From Dichotomocladium elegans (lineage: Eukaryota; Mucoromycota; Mucoromycetes; Mucorales; Lichtheimiaceae), in assembly GCA_025716815.1 (NCBI GenBank), contig JAIXMN010000010.1, forward strand, positions 682,001 to 746,000: a DNA stretch of 64,000 bases. Reading direction: 5' to 3'. Each line of letters opens with the position of its first letter. Position 1 is the stretch's first letter. Shown piece by piece: positions 55,516 to 64,000 of the stretch. A program made the position numbers and the translations under genes. The notes beneath the pieces were generated by a model that saw only the letters and a program-made list of their open reading frames with translations, searched no databases and was not told the origin of the DNA.

Positions 55516-58098
55516 CTACTTTTCAAAAGTTGCCGGGGGAACACCCATATCTGGTGGCACCATGGCACCCTTTTCGGTGATGCCGCCGTAGAGGTCGAGC
55601 TCATCAAAGTCTGGCATCTTCACAAGGTGGGGCCATTGGACAAATTGGTTACCGTGACGGATAGCGAATCGCACGCCGGAGACAACGACTGAGAACCAGA
55701 AGCCGAGGATGAGAATATAAATGAACCATGTGTGGTTGCCGGAGAAGGTAGGTCGGAAAAGGTTGAGCAGGAGCATCAATAGACCAAAAATGAGAATGTA
55801 GGGAACCTAGTAATGTAATATTTTTTATGTTAGCATTTCCTTCCTTCTCCTGCGCTCCTACTTTACCACGCGAATGCGCAAGGGTTTGTTGGTCTCAAAG
55901 GGACTTGTGCTGGATCCAGTAACAGGGACCTGGTAAACACCCAAAAACAGGTCGAATCCATCTTGGCGGAAGCCATCCATGAAATTGTTCTTCCCGTACC
56001 GAGTCACCGAGTTGGATAAGTCCTGGAGCGCACCTGCCTTGGTTCGCTTGCCGGTGCGCGTAAAGTCCGTCTTGAGCGCACCCGTGCCAGAATAGGTTAA
56101 GCTGACCGCATCGGCATTATCGGCCCATACTAGCAAGGGACATTAGGCTATACACACCCATCTTTCCGGGCCGACAGTGTGATAGACGAGCCTTACCATT
56201 GCGATAGACGCTCATGAACGCCTCATTCCCCTCAAGGGTCTCGCTTGCACCGAGGATCTCCAGCAAACGGAGCTGCTGCGTTAGCACGTACCGTGCAAGC
56301 GTGCTTTGCACCACGTTGGTGCGGTCAAGACAGTCCATGCAATTGCTTCGGACGACACTCGTCTGCGTTTTTCGGACAGTGGGTGCGTTTGCATCCGTCG
56401 CATCGTAATAGAAGAAGCCTTGCTTGACAAGTTGCTCCTCGAGCTGATCGACCAAGAGCTGAATACGGTCCCATCGCATGTGTTTGCATTCATTGTGGAA
56501 GTCAAAGTGGGTATAGTATAGGCGAGGATCGTTGAGCTGCTCGACCGTGCGGGAGTAGGCCTGTCCCATCGGAAGCTCGTAGCCTTTCTTGTTGATCAGG
56601 TTCACCAAGATCTGCGGGCCATACAACTTGATTTGCTCATCGAAATGAGCACGTGCAGCCTCAAGCTGGAGAGAGAACAAGGGAGACGATAAGAAAGAGA
56701 TGACGCTGGATATATAGCAGGCTTACACTCTTACGGCTTTCGCCAACCCATAAACGAGGTGTGTATTTGAGGTTTATGATCTGGTTCCAGTAGACAGGAA
56801 TCGATCCACGTGTCTGCACAAAGGAGAGCTGCTTCTTGCCAACCGCAGGATAAGATGCATCCATCCCGTCATACAGAATAATTTGCTCAGTCTCGACAAA
56901 GTTGGAGACATGGCCGTCTTTATCTATGCCACGTGAGAAGAATCGGGTGCCTGCGCGGAAGCGACTTCGGCGGGTGACGAGTGCGAATGAAAATGGCTTG
57001 CCGTTGATCTCGACGTTTTGGATATTCACGACTAGAGCAATCGAGTGAGCTTGTCTGTCTCTTTCACCATATTGATGCACGTTCACACTTACAGCCTTGT
57101 ATGATGGGCAAAATGAAGTCAGTGCACTATCCCACGTGGTTAATACAAGATCGGCACGCGGGCGAATTCGAGGTTTTCTTTTACTTACGTCCTGTGGGCT
57201 GGCTGTTGAAAGAGTAGCATCGATCAGTTTGCTTGATGCAAATCGATTCCAGAAGAAGCGGTCGTCTGCCTATCCTGTATCGATTAACCCTTTTCGATTT
57301 TTATGTCCGTTTTAACTTCCACTCTCCCTACCCGCTTCCATAATGGCTGAGTAAAGGCCTCCGTCTTGAAGTCGGCCTGGCGCTGAAGAGACTGGGTCAA
57401 GTCGTAGGTATAAGAGAAATAAAAGCCGCCTGACTGGATATGACTTTCCAAGAGGGAGACGTACTTGTGTTCGTCTTGTTTCTATGACAATACCCGCGTC
57501 AAGCACATTGTCCAACCTGAAGGGCGGACAATACCCCCTCCCGCGCTCTTTTAGCAAAATACCAACCTGAATATCTGAAAACCCGTTCAAGTTACGTGCT
57601 AAAGGAAGAATCTGAAAGGAACTGACACGGTAGATGTCGTGGCCACGTATGACGCCGACCTTGTCACGGTTCGTGATGACGATCATGTAATAGCCTATAA
57701 ACGGTTATCGACTGCATGATATGCGAAAAAACGTGCACTCCGACTCACCAGACTGGAGGCGGATAAACCCCATGATTCCCCCAATCCTCAGCGTTCCTTC
57801 TTGCTCAGTCACTGCAGGAACAGCATTTTCTGCAAGAGCATCAAACCGAAAAAGGGGACCTTGGGTCAGCCCAAAGAAAAAAGGCTTTCTGCTACTTCTT
57901 TGTTTCGTCCACGTATCCTTACCAGAAACACAGATATCACCTGTTGCACGGCGGACCACTAAGCAGGCGCCTGTGTCCGGCTCAAGGACATAAGTGTCCT
58001 TTGTGATGTACCTAAGCGCGAGCAATGCATGAGTTGAAATGCGTTCATCATGCTGGATGAGCCACAAGAAAGGCTTACAGTCGTAAGTTCTGATGCAT
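55516..58098 (-). CDS. SAC1: SAC1 phosphoinositide phosphatase
   Basis: Membrane-anchored lipid phosphatase of ER and Golgi that dephosphorylates PI4P (and PI3P). Eleven exons on the minus strand: 58098-58079, 58011-57923, 57829-57749, 57694-57567, 57481-57332, 57269-57189, 57126-57093, 57031-56727, 56665-56197, 56129-55867, 55806-55516; 636 residues, all phases consistent. Start [85 protein letters not shown], the catalytic CX5R loop [35 protein letters not shown] and [12 protein letters not shown]. Two C-terminal membrane helices ([17 protein letters not shown] and [15 protein letters not shown]) match yeast and human Sac1. Exon 1 codes for only 6 full residues, so the start is small but fits. 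Confidence 0.96.
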
Positions 58099-60805
58099 TG
58101 CACTCGAAAGAGAAGAGGTGTGTCGAGGTTATATGATTTTTTTATCCCCCCCAAAATGAATGTCGCACGTCACTCCAATTCTGGAATACGCAGAACGCAA
58201 AAAAAAATCGCCCAAGCATGTAGACGAAGCGCCAATGCACCATCCTTCATCGCCTCCCATGGTTTCTACACGTAGCCATTCTGGCATGCAGTCATTCGTC
58301 CATTGATTGCCCCTTTCGCTCGCTCCCCTTAAGGCACAGCTCTGTATGCTTTCAAACCTAGAACCTATAAAGCCCTATACAGGAGTATGTTCACTACGGG
58401 CTGGTTATCCCAAAAATACGCACTACTTTTGGCACACACAATTTTAAGGCAATCCTTTTTGTCTTTGTGATTTTTCTTCGCCAGCAAGTGATAGAAACCG
58501 TTCATGAGCTACAGAGTGAACACTATCCACACTGTTACATAGGCATATTGTCATGTTCCATGAAAAAGGGGGCTTGATAAAAGGTGAACGATTATCCATC
58601 TCTCCCAAAGGCTGTGCATAGGTATTGTTCTTGAAATAAAAAGTTGGTAATGAACTTTTCCAGGATATTACAGGTTTCCATCGTAGCATCGCCTGAGACA
58701 AAGAAAGCCATACTTGAGCTTATTTGACATCGACTGTTCTTTTCTTTTTATATCAAGGCCCTGCTACTGTGTCTGCTCTCCCTCTGAGGACATGGGTGGC
58801 AATGTCTTCAGCTCCACTGCCTGGGCCTCGGAACGACTCATTTGCATCGAAATCAATCCGGCTACTCAAGCGCCAAGAGCGGAAAAGCGATTTGGCTGCG
58901 CGTGTGGTGTCTTGCATGACGTCCACGGTCCTTTATTTTCTTAAAGAGACAACATAATGATGCACAATTTTGTATAAAATTGTCGTGTGGATTGGTACTC
59001 ACGAGTCACCTGAATAACAACCGTTGGGCTACGTTATCCTGGGCAGTCCCCAGCGATAACCGGGATGGAGAAGTATAGAAAATGCCAGCACAGCGGAGGA
59101 GACAGGTGGCGGCAGAGGAAGGAGCGGAGAGCTGGACTAACTGTTGAGAAGTTGTCCATCATGGCAAAGAGACTCTGCATCATTTTCTTCTTGTGATTAA
59201 GAAGCGATAGAAGGTGGGGTGGTTCTCGCTTCTTGGTGGTCCCCTGTCACGTTTGTTGGCATCCGACGACTTTTGAACTGGGGAAATGTTGCATAGACCG
59301 GTGACGAAAGGTAGATATTCGTTAGACAACATAAAAGCTTTCCTGCTTCTTACTCACTTTACATAATCGATCAACCCAGGCCACAGTTGCTTTTATCAAG
59401 TCAACCCATCACCAACAGAAGGGCGTTGCCAGCCTTCGAGTTTCCTTGTACTAGTCTATCCATCCATGTTCGACTATAACCATATGCATGGACGAACTGG
59501 TATCCACTGCATGTTCTCATCCGGTATACTACATTGTTCTATCATCCACGCTCCTTTGCAGATTGACCAATCATACCCATATGGTGAAGGGTTCCTCGAC
59601 TCATTCCACCCCTTGAGCATAAGTTAAACGATTGCAATGGGTTTTAGCGGCTGGGTTGTCGCCCTCATGTCAGGTAAGCGGCGGCATGAATCTAAGGCAC
59701 AAAATTGCGGATTTCCAGCTAACCGTAATTGGAAGAAGGGCTGTCTGACGCATTGGATTGTCGGGTCCTCCCCCACTCTGTCAGAGAAGCTATTTTATGT
59801 TAGCGTGTATCTGTTCATCACGAAGACTTACCCAAACAGATGAAACGATCCCCCTGGGATTGTGATATCCGGCAATGGATCCCGGTTAAACATTGCCGCA
59901 CTTTTGATAGAGAGGCACGGTAGCGAGCAGTTAGGCTTGTGTGACGCGGCATTTTTCATAAAACCTTTTTCTGTAGACCAATCAGATCTCTCAAGGCTGT
60001 GCTGGAGCAGGGAGGGGGTGGCATGTCCGTGTCAAGAGTATGTGGGCGGAAAGACCATTCTCTGTATTCCAGTGCTTCTTCTCTGTGCGACGCCATCATC
60101 TCGGCTACTTCTTTGTGTCCACACACCGATAGACCAAGAAAAAAAAAAGAAACTACTCTCGCACAATCGTCCCCCAAATCAGGGGATGATGGGATCATTT
60201 CTTGCTGGGGTGGAATAATATTCCATTTGATGAATTGCGCCAAAGCGTAGATTCCCCAAACGACCGAATACCATCTTGCATGGAACGTGTGAAACGGAAA
60301 ACAGGCGAGACGAAAGGGTCTCGATGCGTCGAGGCGGGGAGACGTCTTCCGCGGCGAGGCCAACTCGGAGTCGCAAGCGAATGCTTAAAGAATGTTGTCG
60401 ATGTGTCCGATTGCCTTTCAAACCGCTTTCTCCGTCCCGCCTCTGTGCCACCAACTCAAAATACCATCTGGAGATGCGCTATTTTTTCTATTTTTGCTCA
60501 TTCTTCATGCCGATTTCTCGGCTGCGGGAGAGGTCATTTTAGGATGTCCCTTTTGGCGATGCTCTTATCGGACCATGTTAGTTCACACCCTTTTTTAATT
60601 GATGGATCAGCTGCGAATACCAATGTTGAAGGAGGGGGGCTATGGTCTGGACAATTCGTCAGTTGCTGTACGTTTTACCCGACTTTTCTGAGCCGTTCAA
60701 GCTCTTCTTGGTATAGCTTCAGCAATTGCGCATCCGCCGTGGTCTCAAATGACGTGTCAGCTCAATAGCTGGGATGTCCCAATATCTTTAAAAAAAAAGT
60801 CCCAA
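58099..60805. other. Long stretch with only weak coding candidates
   Basis: The best candidate is on the minus strand: two pieces around 59165-59010 (LRCAGIFYTSPSR, TAQDNVAQRLLFR) and 58936-58767 (TVDVMQDTTRAAKSLFRSWR, FDANESFRGPGSGAEDIATH) that a GT-AG intron could join, but no in-frame Met was found. Near 60770-60695 minus, ETTADAQLLKLYQEELERLR before a GTAAAA looks like one exon. Other open frames (59637-59843, 60202-60768 plus; 60363-59956 minus) have no recognisable features. No gene can be defended here. Confidence 0.4.
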
Positions 60806-60850
60806 TGACCGCCCGCTATAGTGATACCCTCGGTTCCAGCCAAATCAGAT
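60806..60850. mobile_element. Truncated pogo/Tigger-like MITE
   Basis: TGACCGCCCGCTATAGTGAT followed by ACCCTCGGTTCCAG matches the left end of the MITE at 63772. The right end is missing; related words (GCGGTTCCAGCCAA) near 60885 suggest internal rearrangement. Confidence 0.7.
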
Positions 60851-60975
60851 CACTATGACGAATGGATTAAGTTATAGGCTCTAGCGGTTCCAGCCAATTT
60901 CCCGGCATGATCTTTCGAATTGACAACATCTCGCTGACAGTCGCGTTGAAAGCAATTGCTCGCCCTCAACTTGTT

Positions 60976-61640
60976 TTATGACCGATTTCGGCGAAAAATG
61001 GAAGGCGCAGGTCTACTTCTCGACCCTTTCCCTTGATACTCTTTCTCCTTCTTTATCGATTTGACGTTGAACTTGCAATAAAGAGTTTCTAGTGGGCCCA
61101 TTTTTGGTTTAAATTGTCTCGTAATTTTAGTGCCACGGCAATGGTGGTATGTGACAGATAGTGCACAGCCGAACCGGACTTTGTGAACAGCAACATTGGG
61201 CGTTGACTGGGTGGAATGCGCGGAAAAGCGCAACGGAAAAGTGAGAGAACACAGGGAAACAAAGGTAAATGCCAGCGTGGGTTAAGATCTGTCCTTGTGC
61301 CTTGTTGATTGTCATTGGGAATGCTGAAAGTTGACGCCTTACGAACTCAAATGGGGAGCTGGTATCTAAGGAAATGCGAAATTGCAGACGAATATACTCG
61401 TTGTCAGGGAACAACTAGGGGTGTAATGTTGAGGATACTGAATAGCTGTGATCAAGATACGCATGTTTGCTGGGGTTGTCCCATGCCAATATCAAGAAGG
61501 ACCTGAGCAAATTGACGTTGACGATGCTCGTGTTCTGTCGCTCCTGAAATGTTTTGAAGTTATTGCCGAGTGGGACATGGACTGTAAAGAGCTCGTTTAG
61601 TGGGAAAACAACTTTTTTGCCTATCTTTCTCCTCTGCAAC
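60976..61640 (-). pseudogene. PIF1/Helitron-type helicase C-terminal remnant
   Basis: On the minus strand, FPLNELFTVHVPLGNNFKTF appears near 61600, and then from 61414 SPFEFVRRQLSAFPMTINKA QGQ..., HAGIYLCFPVFSHF and PVRLCTICHIPPLPWH. The RRQ...AMTINKAQGQT...GIYL..PVFSHGQLYVA order is the motif V/VI end of PIF1-like helicases, which in fungal repeats usually belongs to Helitrons. Here the block after FSH is frameshifted, motifs I-IV are not seen, and no Rep domain or Helitron end was found. Confidence 0.65.
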
Positions 61641-62000
61641 GGCTCATCATCTGTGCAGAAGGAAGCAGGTGTGGCCTTCTATTTCTGCACAAAAGAGAAC
61701 ATAAAAGGTCTGGACCGAGATGAAATGATAAAAGATCGACAACGACCCAAACGCGGCCTTTTTTTTTTAGCGGAGAAAACGAGGCTATTTTTAAGGAATG
61801 GCAGAAACTTTGTGCACGCTTCTGATTTTCAGCATTTCTATTTGCTCTCACATAAACTCAGGCTTGCCATGTTTGTTCTCATGGTTTCACAGAATTTTAT
61901 TTCCTCCGCTTATATAAAAACTGCCCATCATCCACACATTCCACCTGTTTTTTTTCCAATACCCTCTCATTGCCCCAAACTAGACACACACGCAACAGGA

Positions 62001-62768
62001 ATGGCCCTCGTCGCTTCTGCTCCTCCCATGGACGAACGTCGCATCAGTCGCAGACTTACCATCAACATTGAGCAAAACGAAGTCAGCGTTCGCCCTGTTA
62101 TCAAAGGTGAGGGGAAAGAGATATCCTGATTGTGATAATCTCGAAATTAAAAAAAAATTCGGTCTACCCTTTTTTTAAAAGGTGCCATGAAAGAAGCAGC
62201 ACACACGCTTGCAGATGCATCCGGGTCTACCCACTACGATTACATGTACACATTATTCAAGGACATGATCAATACCGCATCGCTCCAAAGCCGGGATTTT
62301 GCGGTCCAGGTCGAAGGCTGCAAGGGTGTGATGGTCTGGACAAATCATCAATCGGGTCTTCCTGTCCCCATCTCGCCAAAACCGACGGGTTTCCTAAAAC
62401 AGCTTTGCTCGACCATCACCAAATTCCAATCGTCATGCGAAAAGGTCCGTCGCAAGGTCATGAGCTCCTATGACGGCTACATTACCATTGGCTACATCGG
62501 TGTCCTCCCACACGAACAACGCAAGGGGCTCGGCTCGGCGCTCTTGAATTATGCCATCGACAAGGCCGACGAGGCCCAGATGCCCGTTTGCGTTCAGGTC
62601 AATAGTGGTGGTGCTGTCCGCTTCTTTGAAAAGTTTGGTTTCAAGATCGAAGCCACTGTCAAGGCCGAAGTGCCGGCCTGTATCATGGTTCGCGAACCCG
62701 TCTCTCGTGCCGATCTCAAGGAACCACGTCCGCTTCGTATCCGTCCCGGCCGCCGTAGTTCGGACTAA
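62001..62768 (+). CDS. GNAT-family N-acetyltransferase
   Basis: Acetyl-CoA-dependent acetyltransferase of unknown substrate. Two exons, 62001-62106 and 62182-62768; 230 residues. It starts MALVASAPPMDERRISRRLT. The frame is open further up to 61554, but that part overlaps repeat-derived sequence and the leader contains a TATA-like TTATATAAAA at about 61911, so I take the Met at 62001. The acetyl-CoA loop is IGVLPHEQRKGLGSALLNYA (Q/R-x-x-G-x-G/A), followed by VQVNSGGAVRFFEKFGFKIE, the usual last beta strand and helix of GNAT proteins. A basic, Arg/Pro-rich C-terminus ends RPGRRSSD. Fungal relatives of this length are often annotated only as GNAT proteins. Confidence 0.85.
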
Positions 62769-63771
62769 GGACCGTGGTCTACTTCCCTATTTTATTACTG
62801 TTCATTCTTTCTCCTCTCTCCCACAAAAGTTCATTCTTTATATCTCTTGCATTATGTACATAACATCAAACTTCATAACAATCGACTCTTGCCTTTCTTT
62901 CTCCTTCTCTCTCTCTCTCCCCCTCTTCCCCCAGCCCTTTCATTTTTGCATTGTCCCATATATATCATAGTTTTGTTTATTATTATCTTTCCCGTCCGAG
63001 AAAAAGTATTCATCATAATGAATACAAAACACGCTTATTTCACTGCCCACATTGTCCATGTTTCTGGTAACATTATATTCCATAAAAAGAAGACATAGAC
63101 AACGAACGGATGAGGGAACGTAGATTGTAAGTGATCTGCAGCGGACTAATAGAAGGCAATTTAGGTGTGGAAGAGTGAATGTACTGAGTTAAGGAGGTAC
63201 GCCCGGGTTCATGCCGCGGTTATGAGGTCGCTATCATGCACGGATGAGAGAGAGCATGTGTGTAGGCGGTATTGCCGTTGGTGTATGTCAATGCTGGCTA
63301 GTGATAGATAAAAGTCATCGCTCGGTAGGATGATGTTTACGCTATTTGTCTGCCAGTCTACTAAGTTCAAGCTCAAATTCCCCTCCCCCTGCATGCGTAA
63401 CAAACATTTCTTAATGAAATCACCTGATGTAAGCAAGCGCATCCTTCCCACTTGGACCCATGACCCAGGCCGAGACGGTCGAACCACGTAAACAGCCATT
63501 GACTGATAAGATTGCACTGCCTCCTTCCCATGTCGCTTAGGGCTGCCGTCAGGTAATTTCAATTTCTTATTTTTCTTATTTCCAGTCTCTTGAAGCTCTA
63601 ACAAGAAGCTGACAAGCTTTTCTTCACTGACAATCCTTCCGATGCTTCTGCCTCGATACGTACATTTTCTTGGTGCTGAGAGACATGTTGTCCAGGTGAT
63701 AATCCATGGCTTTCTTGACATTTTCTTACAGCAATGTTCTGGCTTCCTCGGCAACCTCACGGCGGGTAATA
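62769..63771. other. 3' flank of the GNAT gene and unassigned minus ORF
   Basis: A CT-rich tract lies at 62895-62945. On the minus strand 63650-63480 reads RIVSEEKLVSFLLELQETGN and KLPDGSPKRHGKEAVQSYQS, which faintly resembles Crypton-like/Gcr1-associated proteins of zygomycetes, but the match is from memory, short and broken. No start or continuous structure. Confidence 0.35.
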
Positions 63772-63943
63772 CAGTGGCCGCCCGTTATAGTGATACCCTC
63801 GGTTCCAGGAAATCGCACCACTATAGCGAGTTATCGCTATAGCGAATTGGAATAAGCCCTAGCCGGCAATTTTTTTCTTCATAAAACGTATCGCTATATC
63901 GAATTATCATTATAACGAATATCACTATAACGGGCGGCCACTG
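63772..63943. mobile_element. pogo/Tigger-like MITE, full copy (172 bp)
   Basis: Flanked by TA on each side. The terminal inverted repeats are perfect over 24 bp, starting CAGTGGCCGCCCGTTATAGT. The interior contains further CTATAGCGA/TATCACTATAACG words, so the whole element folds back. It has no coding capacity and would need a pogo/Tigger transposase in trans. Confidence 0.92.
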
Positions 63944-64000
63944 TAGTTCATGAACTCTCGACAAATTGACCTAAAGACATTGTATTATTGGGAATCAGGA

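Noticed and set aside
61554..62000. Long upstream extension of the GNAT acetyltransferase
   Set aside because: It overlaps a Helitron-type remnant and has a TATA-like box within it; the family homology begins only after the Met at 62001.

Overview
The window looks like nuclear DNA of a filamentous fungus, most likely a Mucoromycota (zygomycete) species. The direct evidence is eukaryotic genes split by many short GT-AG introns (about 45-120 bp), typical fungal housekeeping proteins, and abundant decayed transposons. The Mucoromycota assignment is inference: it rests on the style of the IS630/Tc1-like transposases, on a multicopy gene family I recall from that phylum, and on the presence of a Fanzor.

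Layout. Bases 1-2.2 kb hold an inverted, window-truncated copy of a long dispersed repeat plus transposase debris. Bases 2.7-10 kb form a compact gene block: mitochondrial ATP synthase beta (ATP2), an MZM1/LYRM7-type complex III assembly factor, a small membrane protein, a RAD9-type checkpoint clamp subunit (minus strand) and a Rab5/Rab22-type GTPase. Bases 10.2-29 kb are accessory and repeat-rich. They hold a 4.1-kb repeat copy with an intact 549-aa coiled-coil gene, a broken COQ7, IS630-like remnants, a solo LTR, an intact 508-aa gene of unknown function beside a sister copy split by a retroelement, and a degenerate Fanzor (eukaryotic TnpB homologue) with a palindrome inserted in its zinc ribbon and a hairpin cluster just downstream.

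Bases 29.5-34.8 kb carry a GDXG-type lipase/esterase, a small membrane protein and a Sec7-PH ARF exchange factor, all on the minus strand. Bases 37.4-39.4 kb hold a decayed PIF/Harbinger element with both of its genes. Bases 39.7-41.8 kb hold a gene for a serine-repeat protein with a lysine-rich tail, and 43.3-46.2 kb a third copy of the long repeat with an internal deletion. Bases 46.6-58.1 kb form a second housekeeping block: an M28 glutamate-carboxypeptidase-like membrane protein, a 7-TM receptor with a Gln/Ser-rich tail, V-ATPase subunit C and the SAC1 phosphoinositide phosphatase. The right end has a PIF1/Helitron helicase remnant, a GNAT acetyltransferase and pogo/Tigger-like MITEs.

The housekeeping genes serve energy conversion (ATP2, MZM1, V-ATPase C), membrane traffic (Rab, Sec7-PH, SAC1), genome surveillance (RAD9) and signalling (7-TM receptor). 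The features I would check first are the Fanzor locus with its candidate guide-RNA hairpins and 51-bp perfect palindrome, the repeat family that carries an intact coiled-coil gene, and the intact/broken pair of an unnamed gene family. Exon coordinates were worked out by hand from splice signals and reading-frame continuity and may be off by a base in places.
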